Of a stretch of DNA of 64,000 nt, positions 1 through 10,681 are shown in pieces. A model generated the notes under the pieces. The model made no database searches, had not been told where the DNA came from, and was given only the letters and a program-made list of their open reading frames with translations. Position 1 is the stretch's first letter. Every line of letters begins with the position of its first letter. The stretch spans positions 186,001 through 250,000 of the forward strand of contig SCOE01000002.1 in the NCBI GenBank assembly GCA_005503065.1, given 5' to 3'. The translations under genes were made by a program, and so were the position numbers. This DNA is from Comamonadaceae bacterium ALPHA2B (GTDB lineage: Bacteria > Pseudomonadota > Gammaproteobacteria > Burkholderiales > Burkholderiaceae_C).

Positions 1-608
1 GCGCGCGTGAGGCGCGCCTCCGTGCGCTGGCGCTGCTCGAGCTGGTCCAGGTGCCATCGGCCGCCCGACGGCTGGACGCCTACCCGCACGAGCTCTCGGG
101 CGGCCTGCGCCAGCGCACCATGATCGCGATGGCGCTGTCGTGTCGGCCGCGGCTGCTGCTCGCCGACGAACCCACGACCGCGCTCGACGCCACGGTGCAG
201 ATCCAGGTGCTCCTGCTGCTCAAACAATTGCAGCAGGAGCTGGGCATGGGCCTGATCTTCGTCACGCACGACCTGGGAGTGGCCAGTGAAGTCGCCGACC
301 GCATCGCCGTGATGTACGCAGGGCGCTTCGTCGAGGAGGCCGGCGTTTCCGACTTCCTCGCGCAGCCGATGCATCCGTATGCGCAGGGCCTGCTGGGCGC
401 GACCGTGCATGCGAGTTCGCGCGGCCAGCCGCTCACCACCATTCCCGGCGCCCCGCCCCGCCTGGACCGCCTGCCGACGGGCTGCGCCTTCGCGGCGCGC
501 TGTCGCCACGCCCAGCCCGATTGCCTGGTGGCGATGCCGCCGCTCCTCCCCATCGGCACGGACCGGTCCGTGCGCTGCATCCATCTGCCACATCCCGTTC
601 CCGCCTGA
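1..608 (+). CDS. Dipeptide/oligopeptide ABC transporter ATP-binding protein, 3' part
   Basis: This is the C-terminal ~200 residues of the ATPase of a dipeptide/oligopeptide-type importer, which hydrolyses ATP at the cytoplasmic face to drive uptake through the two permeases that follow. The frame is open from the window edge, so the start and the Walker A loop lie upstream. Visible in order are the signature LSGGLRQR, Walker B LLLADEPT, the switch histidine in THDLG, and the family's C-terminal extension with a Cys-containing GCAFAARCRHAQPDC segment. It ends 27 bases before the first permease gene and reads the same way. An ATPase placed before the permeases differs from the usual dppABCDF order. 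The binding protein must be outside the window, and the substrate cannot be told from this part. Confidence 0.93.
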   Translation, partial: AREARLRALALLELVQVPSAARRLDAYPHELSGGLRQRTMIAMALSCRPRLLLADEPTTALDATVQIQVLLLLKQLQQELGMGLIFVTHDLGVASEVADRIAVMYAGRFVEEAGVSDFLAQPMHPYAQGLLGATVHASSRGQPLTTIPGAPPRLDRLPTGCAFAARCRHAQPDCLVAMPPLLPIGTDRSVRCIHLPHPVPA

Positions 609-635
609 CGCCACCGACCTGCCCACGCCCACGCC

Positions 636-1589
636 ATGCCCCTCTATCTCCTGAAACGCGTGTTCTACGCGCTGCCCATCGCGCTGGCGGTCAGCATCGT
701 CTGCTTCATGCTGGTGCAGTTGGCTCCCGGCGACCCGATCAACGCCATCGTCTCACCCGACACACCGGCCGACTTGGTCGATCAGGTGCGCCGCGAATAC
801 GGCCTCGACAAGCCGCTGCCGGTGCAATATGGGCTGTGGCTCAGCCACATCGTGCGGGGAGATTTCGGCAAGTCGATCGCCAGCGGTCGGCCGGTGATCG
901 AGGAACTGTCGGCGGCGCTGCGGAACACCTTCCGGCTCTCGCTGGCTGCGGCGCTGATCGGCTTCGTCAGCGGCACGCTGCTCGGCATATTGGCCGCGAC
1001 CACGCGCGGCAGCTGGACCGACAGGGCCGTGGTCGCCGCCGCCGCCGCGGGGGTGTCGCTTCCCCACTACTGGCTCGGCATGGTGATGGTGGTCGTCTTC
1101 AGCGTGTTCCTCAACCTCCTGCCTGCGATGGGCGCTGGCGCCGCGGACTCCGGCGGTTGGGCTTGGGACTGGGCGCACGTGCAATACCTCGTGCTTCCGG
1201 CGCTGACGCTCAGTGTGATTCCCATGGGCATCGTGACCCGCACGGTGCGCGGCGTGATGATCGACGTGCTGTCACAGGAGTTCATCACCACGCTGCGCGG
1301 CAAGGGCATGCGGCGTTCCCGCATCGCGCTGCATGTGGCCAAGAACACGGCGCCCGCCGTGCTGTCGATCATGGGCCTGCAACTGGGCTACCTGATGGGC
1401 GGCTCGATTCTTGTCGAGACCGTGTTTTCCTGGCCCGGCACCGGCTTCATGCTCAACGGTGCCATCTTCCAGCGCGACATCCCGGTGCTCCAGGGCACGA
1501 TCCTCGTCCTGGCTCTGATCTTCGTGTTGCTCAACCTTCTGGTGGACCTGATGCAGACCACCCTCGACCCCCGGATCAAACGCCAATGA
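636..1589 (+). CDS. ABC transporter permease, DppB/OppB family
   Basis: Inner-membrane permease of the dipeptide-type importer (317 aa, the usual length for DppB). The N-terminus has the family's form: a short cytoplasmic KRVFYALPIA segment running into the first membrane helix, then a periplasmic region with GDPINAIVSPDTP. About six hydrophobic segments follow. The cytoplasmic EAA loop, which docks on the ATPase, is seen around TLRGKGMRRSRIALHVAKN. It forms a heterodimer with the next gene product. Its last four bases (ATGA) contain the start of the next gene, so the two permeases are translationally coupled. No strong Shine-Dalgarno sequence precedes the ATG, but the start fits the family N-terminus. 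Substrate unknown. Confidence 0.93.
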   Translation: MPLYLLKRVFYALPIALAVSIVCFMLVQLAPGDPINAIVSPDTPADLVDQVRREYGLDKPLPVQYGLWLSHIVRGDFGKSIASGRPVIEELSAALRNTFRLSLAAALIGFVSGTLLGILAATTRGSWTDRAVVAAAAAGVSLPHYWLGMVMVVVFSVFLNLLPAMGAGAADSGGWAWDWAHVQYLVLPALTLSVIPMGIVTRTVRGVMIDVLSQEFITTLRGKGMRRSRIALHVAKNTAPAVLSIMGLQLGYLMGGSILVETVFSWPGTGFMLNGAIFQRDIPVLQGTILVLALIFVLLNLLVDLMQTTLDPRIKRQ

Positions 1590-2533
1590 ACGCCAGCGTC
1601 CTTTCCCCTGACCTCCCCGCGTCGGCGACTGCCCGGGGCGCGGCTTCAGCACCAACGGTTACCGCGATCGCTATGGACGAGCGCGCCGCACCGGAAGTAG
1701 GCTACTGGCGCGGTGTCGGCCGGCGCGTGCTGAGCGACCCGATGACGATGGCCTGCATCGTGGTGCTCGCGCTGATGTTCATCGCGCTGATCGCCGCGCC
1801 GCTGATCGCGCCCTACAGCCCCTACCAGGGCAGCATGGCGCAGCGGCTCAAGCCGATCGGCACCGTCAACCACCTGCTCGGCAACGACGAGCTCGGGCGC
1901 GACATGCTGACGCGGCTGCTGTACGGCGGCCGCCTGTCGTGGTTCCTCGGCATCACGCCAGTGGTGATAGCCCTGTTCATCGGCGGCATGCTGGGCATCA
2001 TCGCCGGCTTCGCCGGCGGCCGGCTGAACATGCTCATCATGCGCACCACCGACGTGTTCTATGCCTTCCCCTCGGTGCTGCTGGCCGTCGCGATCAGCGG
2101 CGCCCTGGGCCCCGGCCTCACGAACGCGATGCTGTCCCTGTGCCTGGTGTTCATCCCGCAGATCATCCGGGTGGCTGAATCGACCGCCACCTCAGTGCGC
2201 AACCTTGACTACATCGAGTCGGCGCGCGCCAGCGGTGCCGGCGCGTTCACCATCGTCCGAGTGCATCTTCTGCCGAACGTGATGGCGCCCATCCTCGTGT
2301 ACGCGACCAGCCTCATCAGCGTCTCGATGATCCTGGCCTCGGGCCTGTCCTTCCTCGGCTTGGGCACCCGTCCGCCCGAAGCCGAATGGGGCTTGATGCT
2401 GAACACGCTGCGCACGGCGATCTACACACAGCCCTTGCTCACGATGCTGCCCGGCCTGTGCATCTTCGTGACGAGCGCCTGTTTCAACATGCTGAGCGAC
2501 GGACTGCGCTCAGCGATGGACGTGAAGGCTTGA
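1586..2533 (+). CDS. ABC transporter permease, DppC/OppC family
   Basis: Second permease subunit of the importer (315 aa). The ATG overlaps the stop of the preceding permease gene, which sets the start although the frame is open further upstream. The protein has a longer N-terminal cytoplasmic segment, as DppC proteins do, then a first helix near residues 52-75 and the extracellular HLLGNDELGRDMLTRLLYGG motif typical of DppC. The EAA loop is seen around NLDYIESARASGAGAFTIVR, followed by the final helices. It completes the translocation pore. No further transporter gene follows on this strand, so this is the last gene of the operon visible here. Confidence 0.93.
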   Translation: MNASVLSPDLPASATARGAASAPTVTAIAMDERAAPEVGYWRGVGRRVLSDPMTMACIVVLALMFIALIAAPLIAPYSPYQGSMAQRLKPIGTVNHLLGNDELGRDMLTRLLYGGRLSWFLGITPVVIALFIGGMLGIIAGFAGGRLNMLIMRTTDVFYAFPSVLLAVAISGALGPGLTNAMLSLCLVFIPQIIRVAESTATSVRNLDYIESARASGAGAFTIVRVHLLPNVMAPILVYATSLISVSMILASGLSFLGLGTRPPEAEWGLMLNTLRTAIYTQPLLTMLPGLCIFVTSACFNMLSDGLRSAMDVKA

Positions 2534-2588
2534 GCTCGTACCGGGCTCGTCGACGCGACCTCGCGCCCGCCTGGCCATTGCCCTGGCT

Positions 2589-2651
2589 GCCACCGATTCG
2601 ATAGCTGCCTGCGCTCGTCGGTCGGGCACCGCAGCCGAGTCGGCTCAAAGA
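2589..2651 (+). repeat. 63-bp dispersed element, copy 1
   Basis: First of nine copies. The 17-bp head (2589-2605) differs from GCTATCGATTCGATAGC at two bases on its left side. The following 46 bases align without gaps to the other copies, sharing the TGC, the central TGCGC and GGGC blocks and GCAGCC. It lies between the converging permease and ygiQ genes and ends two bases short of the ygiQ stop codon. Confidence 0.7.
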
Positions 2652-2652
2652 C

Positions 2653-5034
<2,382 letters not shown>

Positions 5035-5204
5035 CGTGGAAGGGAATGGCAGGCGCGGTCCGGGCGGCGGCGGGGCCCGGTTGTCTGCTTCGCGTGGGGA
5101 TCGCTCATTTTACCGGAGGGGGCGATGGCCCCACCGCGCCCAAGGCCGGGTGAACAGCGGCGTCTGCCCGCGCGGGATGATCCGGCGGCGGCATTCACTT
5201 GCCT

Positions 5205-5227
5205 TTGTCAACGATTCAAATTGACAA
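5205..5227. promoter_or_regulatory. Inverted repeat, likely MarR-type operator
   Basis: Perfect 7-bp arms TTGTCAA (5205-5211) and TTGACAA (5221-5227) are separated by 9 bases, so the arm centres are about 1.5 helical turns apart. The site ends 7 bases before the ATG of the MarR-GNAT gene. A regulator bound here would block its own translation start region or promoter, the usual MarR arrangement. Binding is inferred. Confidence 0.6.
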
Positions 5228-5234
5228 TGGCAAC

Positions 5235-6176
5235 ATGACAGCCGTTTCCGTCCCGACCTCTCAAGTCAAGGCCGTGCGCCGCTTCAACCGCTTCTTCACC
5301 CGCCGCATCGGCGTGCTCGACCCTTACCTGGGCAGCGATCTGTCGCTCACCGATGTGCGCGTGCTGTACGAGCTCGCGCACCGCGAGGGCCTGAGCGCCA
5401 CCGTGCTGCAACGCGAACTGGGCGTGGACGGCGGCTACCTCAGCCGCATCCTCAAGGGCTTCGAGGCCGCGGGATGGCTGCAGCGCACGCCCAACCCGGC
5501 GGACGGCCGCCGGAGCCTGCTGCACCTCACCGAGGCGGGCCATGCAGCCTTCGCGCCCCTGCAGCAGAAGTCGCGAGAGGAGGCCGCCGCGCTGCTGGCA
5601 CCGCTGGTACCCGCACAGCGCGCAGAAGCGGTGGCGGCGATGGCGCGCCTGGAAGCACTGTTGGACGCCCCGCCCTCACCCACCCGCACGGTGCTGTTGC
5701 GCGACCCGGCGCCGGGCGACATCGGCTGGGTGGTGCAGCAGCACGGCGAGGTCTATGGCCGCGAGTACGGCTGGAACATCGAGTTCGAGGCGCTGGTGGC
5801 CGACATCGCGGCGCAGTTCGTGCGCAAGTTCCAGCCGCAATGGGAGAAATGCTGGATCGCCGAGCTCGACGGTGAGCACGTGGGCGCGGTCTTCGTGGTG
5901 CGCAAGTCGGCGACCGTGGCGCAGCTGCGCATGCTGATCCTGGCGCCCCATGCGCGCGGCCTGGGCCTCGGCGCGCGCCTGACCGACGAGGCCATCGCCT
6001 TCGCGCGCGCCAAGAGTTACAGGAAGATGGTGCTGTGGACCAACAGCTGCCTCACGGCCGCGCGGGGCATCTATGCCAAGCGCGGCTTCGTGCTCGACAA
6101 GTCCGAGGCCTACGAGGGCTTTGGCCAGCAGCTCGTCGGCGAGACCTGGTCGCTGCGGCTCAACGCCGCTCGATGA
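5235..6176 (+). CDS. MarR-GNAT fusion protein (regulator plus acetyltransferase)
   Basis: Two-domain protein of 313 aa. Residues ~20-145 form a MarR winged helix (LSLTDVRVLYELAHREG, then DGGYLSRILKGFEAAGWLQR as recognition helix and PADGRRSLLHLTEAG as wing). Residues ~150-310 form a GNAT acetyltransferase with the acetyl-CoA loop ILAPHARGLGLGARLTDEAI. MarR-GNAT fusions are common in Burkholderiales, but their ligands and acetyl acceptors are mostly unknown. The ATG at 5235 is preferred to the upstream TTG at 5199 because the family starts near here and the longer form would run through the inverted repeat. The 3' end overlaps the convergent CHRD gene by 17 bases. Confidence 0.9.
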   Translation: MTAVSVPTSQVKAVRRFNRFFTRRIGVLDPYLGSDLSLTDVRVLYELAHREGLSATVLQRELGVDGGYLSRILKGFEAAGWLQRTPNPADGRRSLLHLTEAGHAAFAPLQQKSREEAAALLAPLVPAQRAEAVAAMARLEALLDAPPSPTRTVLLRDPAPGDIGWVVQQHGEVYGREYGWNIEFEALVADIAAQFVRKFQPQWEKCWIAELDGEHVGAVFVVRKSATVAQLRMLILAPHARGLGLGARLTDEAIAFARAKSYRKMVLWTNSCLTAARGIYAKRGFVLDKSEAYEGFGQQLVGETWSLRLNAAR

Positions 6177-6762
6177 TCTGGCCGCGCAGCTCGCCGGCGG
6201 GGTTGCGCTCGGTGTGGATGTTGACGTACCAGCGCCCGGCCAGCAGGTCGGCCCGCTGCGCGGGCGTCAGCGTGAGCCGGCCTTCGTAGGGCACGTTGTA
6301 GGGGCCGTTGAGCGTGACCACCGGCGGCGCGTTGCCGCCGACGTCGGCCGGACCATGGAAATGCGCCGCCGTGACCGGGCCGCTGAGGTTCGAGAAGGTG
6401 AGGCGGAAGCGGAACAGCCCGCTTTCGCGGTCGAGCACCGCATCGAGCGTGCCGGTGCCCATGCTGTAGACCGGTGGCACCTCGTTGCGGCCATCGAGCC
6501 GGGTGCTGAAGGCGGCCAGTTGCGGCTCCCGGGTCACGGGCGGCGCGGGTGCCGGGACGGGCGCCGGCATGGCCTGCGGCGGCACGGGCTGGGGGGCAGG
6601 CACCTGCTGCGGATACGGCATCGGCGGCGGCCGGCGCTGCGGCTCGTCCAGCGACACGGAGCTGCAGCCGGCCAGGACGACCGCGGCCAGTGCGCCGGCA
6701 CCGACGCCGCGGCATGCCGTCATGAACGAGGGAAAACGGGAGAGGTTCAGGTGGGCAGGCAT
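6160..6762 (-). CDS. CHRD domain lipoprotein
   Basis: Predicted secreted lipoprotein of 200 aa. After the ATG at 6762, a hydrophobic segment leads to the lipobox VVLAGC, so the mature protein would be anchored by an N-terminal lipid. A Pro-rich linker (residues ~45-90) follows. The C-terminal CHRD domain begins near FSTRLDGRNEVPPV and has the conserved AAHFHGPADVGGNAP and WYVNIHTERNPAGELRGQI. CHRD was first described in chordin; its bacterial role is unknown. The frame is open to 6855, but AAGGTGG lies just upstream of 6762. A second ATG at 6723 would leave an even shorter signal peptide. The gene converges on and overlaps the MarR-GNAT gene. Confidence 0.85.
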   Translation of the reverse strand: MPAHLNLSRFPSFMTACRGVGAGALAAVVLAGCSSVSLDEPQRRPPPMPYPQQVPAPQPVPPQAMPAPVPAPAPPVTREPQLAAFSTRLDGRNEVPPVYSMGTGTLDAVLDRESGLFRFRLTFSNLSGPVTAAHFHGPADVGGNAPPVVTLNGPYNVPYEGRLTLTPAQRADLLAGRWYVNIHTERNPAGELRGQIIERR

Positions 6763-6858
6763 GGCCGCCACCTTATCACTCCCGAACGACGATTTCGCCA
6801 TCGCCGCGCTCGGCGCGCGCCGCCTCCCCTTGTAGGCGGAGGCCGCACGCGTCAACCA

Positions 6859-7641
6859 TCACTGCATGAACCAGCCGTGGCTCACGACCATCGACTGGCC
6901 GGTCAGCGCGTTCGTCGGGAAAGCCGCGAACAGCAGCGCCACCTGCGCCACGTCGTCGGTGGTGGTGAACTCGCCGTCCACGGTCTCCTTGAGCATCACG
7001 TTCTTGACCACCTCTTCCTCGGTGATGCCCAACGTCTTGGCCTGCTCGGGGATCTGCTTCTCGACCAGCGGCGTGCGCACGAAACCGGGGCAGATCACGT
7101 TGGCGGCCACGCCGTGCTTCGCGCCTTCCTTGGCAACCGTCTTGGCCAGGCCGATCAGGCCGTGCTTGGCCGTGACGTAGGGCGCCTTCAGGAGCGACGC
7201 TTCCTTGGAGTGCACCGAGCCCATGTAGATCACGCGGCCGCCGCGGCCCTGGGCGTACATGTGCTTGAGGCAGGCCTTGGTGGTGAGGAAGGCGCCGTCG
7301 AGGTGGATGGCGAGCATTTTCTTCCAGTCGGCAAAGGCGAACTCTTCGACCGGGTGGACGATCTGGATGCCGGCGTTGCTCACCAGGATGTCGATGCCGC
7401 CGAAGGCCTTCACGGCCTCCTCGACCGACGCGTTGACCTGGTCCTCGTTGGTCACGTCCACCGCCACGCCGATGGCTTGCGCGCCCATGGCCTTCAGCTC
7501 GGCGGCCGTCGCGTCGGCGGCCTCCTTGTTCAGGTCGGCGATGACGATCTTGGCGCCCTCGCGGGCGTAGACGATGGCGATCTCCTTGCCGATGCCGCTG
7601 GCCGAGCCGGTGATGTAGGCGACCTTGTCCTTGAGTTGCAT
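6859..7641 (-). CDS. bdhA: 3-hydroxybutyrate dehydrogenase (SDR family)
   Basis: Short-chain dehydrogenase of 260 aa that interconverts (R)-3-hydroxybutyrate and acetoacetate with NAD in the cytoplasm, a step in polyhydroxybutyrate use. Visible are the nucleotide-binding [12 protein letters not shown] at the N-terminus, VSNAG, the catalytic Ser region [10 protein letters not shown], the YVTAKHG Tyr-x-x-x-Lys pair, and the family-specific [20 protein letters not shown]. The length and the C-terminal SHGWFMQ ending match 3-hydroxybutyrate dehydrogenases. It lies downstream of acetoacetate decarboxylase on the same strand, across a 157-base gap filled by a 116-bp palindromic repeat, so the two genes form a plausible acetoacetate module. 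Confidence 0.9.
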   Translation of the reverse strand: MQLKDKVAYITGSASGIGKEIAIVYAREGAKIVIADLNKEAADATAAELKAMGAQAIGVAVDVTNEDQVNASVEEAVKAFGGIDILVSNAGIQIVHPVEEFAFADWKKMLAIHLDGAFLTTKACLKHMYAQGRGGRVIYMGSVHSKEASLLKAPYVTAKHGLIGLAKTVAKEGAKHGVAANVICPGFVRTPLVEKQIPEQAKTLGITEEEVVKNVMLKETVDGEFTTTDDVAQVALLFAAFPTNALTGQSMVVSHGWFMQ

Positions 7642-7674
7642 GGTGGGTTCCTGTTGAGGTTGAAAAAGCGGAAT

Positions 7675-7790
7675 CGGACAGCCGAACGCAGAGGTCGCAA
7701 AGATTTCGCAGAGGTCGCAAAAGTGAAATTCATGAAGGCTTTCTCTGCGACCTCTGCGTGACTTCTGCGCCCTCTGCGTTCGGCTGCCCG
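7675..7790. repeat. 116-bp near-palindromic repeat, copy A
   Basis: The element begins CGGACAGCCGAACGCAGAGG and ends with the near-reverse complement of that sequence. Its two ~55-bp arms can pair along most of their length, and each contains two degenerate repeats of CGCAGAGGnCGCA. It aligns without gaps to copy B (30474-30589), with 97 of 116 bases identical by my count. It fills the gap between the adc and bdhA genes and contains no credible gene. The transcript from adc into bdhA would fold into a long hairpin here. Confidence 0.9.
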
Positions 7791-7798
7791 TATCGGGT

Positions 7799-8548
7799 TC
7801 AGGCCAGGTAGTCGCGTTCGACCGTCCCCAGCGCCAGGGTCATGTCGGCGATGTAGTGCACGGCCGACTGCACCTCGAGCACCGGCAACTGTGCCACCGG
7901 TGCCAGCGCGTGCGGATGCAGCTCGAGCGAGGCCGGGCCGGACCAGGCGCCCTTGAGCTGCACGTCGACCATGTGGTAGCGCACCAGTTCGCAGATACGG
8001 GCCGTACCGTCGACATGGGGAATGATCTTGAGCAGGAAGTTGGGCTGCGCGATGCCCGCAAGAATGGGGCCGGCTTCCAGCGCGCGGTGCTTGAAGCCCA
8101 TGGTGGCGGTGGCCACGCGCACCTTGCCGTAGTCGAGCGTGCCGACGATGGTGTCGGTCTCGTAGGTGAAGGCGGGCGACGCCAGCTTCTTCGGGAAGCC
8201 CCACAGCTCGCGTCCGCCGGCGATCGGCGGGTGGTCGTTCAGGTACATGGCGTGCACGTAGGCGCCCTGCTCCAGCCCGCGTTCGGTGCGCAGCTGCACC
8301 GGAATGACCTGGCCCGACTCGGTGTAGTCGCCGAAGCCGGTCGAATCGGGCATGCGAATGAACTCGTACTTCACCACCGGCTCGATGATCTCCAGCGGCT
8401 CGGGCACCACGGCCCGCAGCGCTTCGGGGTCGGTGCGGTAGGTGACGACCAGGAACTCGCGATCGACGAATCGATACGGCCCGAGCGGGAAAGCCGGGCT
8501 GGTGAAGGGCATGGCGAAGGCGCGCTCGCGCAGGTCGGAGGCTTTCAT
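7799..8548 (-). CDS. adc: Acetoacetate decarboxylase
   Basis: Cytoplasmic enzyme of 249 aa that decarboxylates acetoacetate to acetone and CO2 through a Schiff base on a lysine. The [12 protein letters not shown] motif carries the paired lysines of the active site, and the N-terminal [15 protein letters not shown], the central [16 protein letters not shown] and the C-terminal [10 protein letters not shown] agree with the family. It is followed on the same strand by 3-hydroxybutyrate dehydrogenase, which supplies or consumes acetoacetate. Some members of this fold have other activities, but the lysine motif supports a true decarboxylase. Confidence 0.88.
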   Translation of the reverse strand: MKASDLRERAFAMPFTSPAFPLGPYRFVDREFLVVTYRTDPEALRAVVPEPLEIIEPVVKYEFIRMPDSTGFGDYTESGQVIPVQLRTERGLEQGAYVHAMYLNDHPPIAGGRELWGFPKKLASPAFTYETDTIVGTLDYGKVRVATATMGFKHRALEAGPILAGIAQPNFLLKIIPHVDGTARICELVRYHMVDVQLKGAWSGPASLELHPHALAPVAQLPVLEVQSAVHYIADMTLALGTVERDYLA

Positions 8549-8666
8549 GGGCAGGAGGGTGTGAGCTGACGATGCAGGGTGTGTGACAGCGAGCCCCCAG
8601 CTTCACCGCCCCGCCTTAGGGGAAACTGAACCGTCTGCCTGGCGCCCCCGCCGCGCCGATGGCGGC

Positions 8667-8729
8667 CTTCAAGAAGAATCGGCCCGCAGCGCCCGCCCCG
8701 CCTGCGCCAGCAGCTATTATTTTCATAGC
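8667..8729 (-). repeat. 63-bp dispersed element, copy 2
   Basis: Read on the minus strand, the head is GCTATGAAAATAATAGC (8729-8713), followed by TGCTGGCGC and the GGCGGGCGCTGC core and ending near CTTGAAG. It aligns without gaps to the other eight copies. It lies in the 200-base gap between adc and the patatin gene. Confidence 0.85.
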
Positions 8730-8748
8730 GCCCGGGGCCGGACGCCGT

Positions 8749-9987
8749 TCAGACCGCCGTGCCCGGATGGCGAACGCGCGCCACGTCCGGCTCGCTCAGG
8801 TCGTAGGTGGTCACGCCACCGGCCTGCGCCGTGGGGCGCAGCCATTCCGGATGCTGCAGCGTGATGCCCATGTCCCGCGCGCCGCTCTCCCAGTGCTCGT
8901 CGACGGTGATGCGCGAGAACTCGTAGTCCTTCGAATCGAGCTCGTAGGGCTTGTGGCGGTAGATGAGGTGGACGATGTCGATGGGTTCGCTCCTGAGGTG
9001 CGCGCACAGGGCGGCCACGTCGGGTTCGCGGCGCAGGTGCGCGGGCAGGCGCTCCAGCAGTGCCGCCAGGGCTTGCTGCAGGTTCACGTTGGCAGCCAGC
9101 GCATCGGTGTTCATGCGGGTGCGGCTGGAGTACTGGATGTCCTTCTGCCGCGCCGCCACATCGCCCAGGGTGCGCGGCATCGCGCCACGTGCGCTGAAGA
9201 GGTCGACCTGCAGCACCAGCAGGCGCCGGCTGCGCACGTGCTCGTCGAGCACGTACTGCAACGGCGTGTTCGACACGATGCCGCCGTCCCAGTAGTCGTC
9301 GCCATCGATGTGCACCGGCGGGAAGCCCGGCGGCAGCGCGCCGCTGGCCATGATGTGCTCGGGCCGGATCGTGGTCGAGCCGTTGTCGAAGTACACAATG
9401 TTGCCGGTGCGCACGTTCACCGCGCCGACCGAGAAGCGCATCTCGCGGCGGTTGATGCGGTCGAAGTCGACCAGCCGCTCCAGCGTGGCCTTGAGCGGGC
9501 TGGTGTCGTAGTAGCTCAGCATGGGTGCGGCCGCGCCCATCATCAGCGCGGGACTCATGCGCGGCTCGAAGAAGCCCGGGATGCCCAGCGCCACGGCCGC
9601 TCCGGCGCTCCACTGGTTGAGCCAGCTGCGCTCGCCGGCCCAGCCAGGCAGCATCTGCCCCGGCGCCGAGGACACGAGGTTCCAGAACTCGCGCAGCCGC
9701 GCCACGCGGTGCTCGGGGGCGTTGCCGGCAATCAGCGCGGCATTGATGGCGCCGATCGACACGCCGGCGACCCAGTCCATGTCCTTGTGGCGCTCGAACA
9801 GCGCCTCGTACACGCCGGCCTGGTAGGCGCCGAGCGCACCGCCGCCCTGCAGCACCAGGGCCTTGGTGGCCGCGGCGGCGGCCTCGTCGGGAGAAGCGAC
9901 GACCGGCCGGGGCGCAACGAGGGCGTCGGGCTTGGGCGTGGGGGCGAGTGGCGCGCGCGATGCGCGGGTGCGGCGGGAAGCGGTCAT
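8749..9987 (-). CDS. Patatin-like phospholipase family protein
   Basis: Predicted lipid acyl hydrolase of 412 aa with a Ser-Asp dyad. The patatin domain starts at KALVLQGGGALGAYQAGVYE (oxyanion hole). The nucleophile elbow GVSIGA and the catalytic DGGIVSNTPL follow. The C-terminal ~110 residues, with VHLIYRHKPYELDSKDYEFS, match the DUF3734-type extension seen in many proteobacterial patatins. The ATG at 9987 is chosen because the longer open frame to 10365 crosses the divergent gene; the first ~40 residues are basic and low-complexity. No signal peptide is evident. Lipid substrate unknown. It is divergent from the VOC gene at 10183. Confidence 0.88.
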   Translation of the reverse strand: MTASRRTRASRAPLAPTPKPDALVAPRPVVASPDEAAAAATKALVLQGGGALGAYQAGVYEALFERHKDMDWVAGVSIGAINAALIAGNAPEHRVARLREFWNLVSSAPGQMLPGWAGERSWLNQWSAGAAVALGIPGFFEPRMSPALMMGAAAPMLSYYDTSPLKATLERLVDFDRINRREMRFSVGAVNVRTGNIVYFDNGSTTIRPEHIMASGALPPGFPPVHIDGDDYWDGGIVSNTPLQYVLDEHVRSRRLLVLQVDLFSARGAMPRTLGDVAARQKDIQYSSRTRMNTDALAANVNLQQALAALLERLPAHLRREPDVAALCAHLRSEPIDIVHLIYRHKPYELDSKDYEFSRITVDEHWESGARDMGITLQHPEWLRPTAQAGGVTTYDLSEPDVARVRHPGTAV

Positions 9988-10120
9988 GGGCGCATTGGAC
10001 ACGAGCGAGCATCCGCGGTTCAGCGCCAGTGCGCGGACGGATCGGCAGCGCCGGGCATTCGACGCGAATTTTCCGCTCGTGACGGCCGTGCGATGGACGC
10101 CGCCCATCGATCCTGCTATT

Positions 10121-10143
10121 GTTTGTGGACGGCGTACACAAAC
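10121..10143. promoter_or_regulatory. 23-bp palindrome, candidate repressor operator
   Basis: The arms GTTTGTGGACG and CGTACACAAAC are reverse complements except at one position and flank a single central base. The site is 39 bases before the VOC gene start and in the intergenic region shared with the divergent patatin gene. Size and symmetry suit a TetR- or GntR-type dimer. No matching regulator gene is adjacent. Confidence 0.6.
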
Positions 10144-10182
10144 CACCGCCGATCTGCAACCCGCCTGCCCAAAGGAGCCCCC

Positions 10183-10626
10183 ATGCTGATCCAGCCCTAC
10201 CTCTTCCTCGAAGGCCGCGCCGAGGAGGCCATCGCGTTCTACGAGCAGGCGCTCGGTGCCGAAGTCGAGATGCTGATGCGCTTCAAGGACGCCCCGCCCG
10301 ACCCCAACGCCGGCGCCGCAGAAGGCTGCGGCCCCATGCAGGCCGATCCGGAAAAGGTGATGCACGCCAGCCTGCTGGTCGGTGGCGCGCGCATCATGTG
10401 CTCCGACGGCATGAATTCCGGCAAGCCGGAGTTCAAGGGCGTGTCGCTGTCATTGAGCTACCCGAGCGACGCCGAGACGAAGAAGGTGTTCGACGCACTG
10501 AGCGACGGCGGCACGGTGCAACAGCCGCTCATCAAGACCTTCTTCTCTTCGTCCTTCGGCATGGTCGCCGACCGATTCGGCGTCAACTGGATGGTCATCA
10601 CCGATACCGGGAACCCGCCGGCCTGA
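10183..10626 (+). CDS. VOC family protein, PhnB-like
   Basis: Small cytoplasmic protein (147 aa) of the vicinal oxygen chelate/glyoxalase fold in the PhnB-like group. It begins MLIQPYLFLEGRAEEAIAFY, contains the long metal-site region with MHASLLVGGARIMCSDG, and ends with the typical FGMVADRFGVNWMVI. AAAGGAG lies 6 bases before the ATG and fixes the start. Such proteins are widespread with no assigned substrate. A palindromic operator candidate lies upstream and a strong intrinsic terminator follows, so it is probably a single-gene transcript. Confidence 0.9.
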   Translation: MLIQPYLFLEGRAEEAIAFYEQALGAEVEMLMRFKDAPPDPNAGAAEGCGPMQADPEKVMHASLLVGGARIMCSDGMNSGKPEFKGVSLSLSYPSDAETKKVFDALSDGGTVQQPLIKTFFSSSFGMVADRFGVNWMVITDTGNPPA

Positions 10627-10643
10627 GCACCTCGCTCCTCACC

Positions 10644-10667
10644 GCGGCCTGCGGGCCGCTTTTTTTT
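10644..10667 (+). terminator. Rho-independent terminator after the VOC gene
   Basis: A 6-bp GC stem (GCGGCC / GGCCGC) with loop TGCG is followed directly by eight T, 17 bases after the VOC stop codon. Confidence 0.9.
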
Positions 10668-10681
10668 GGAATGGAACTGCC

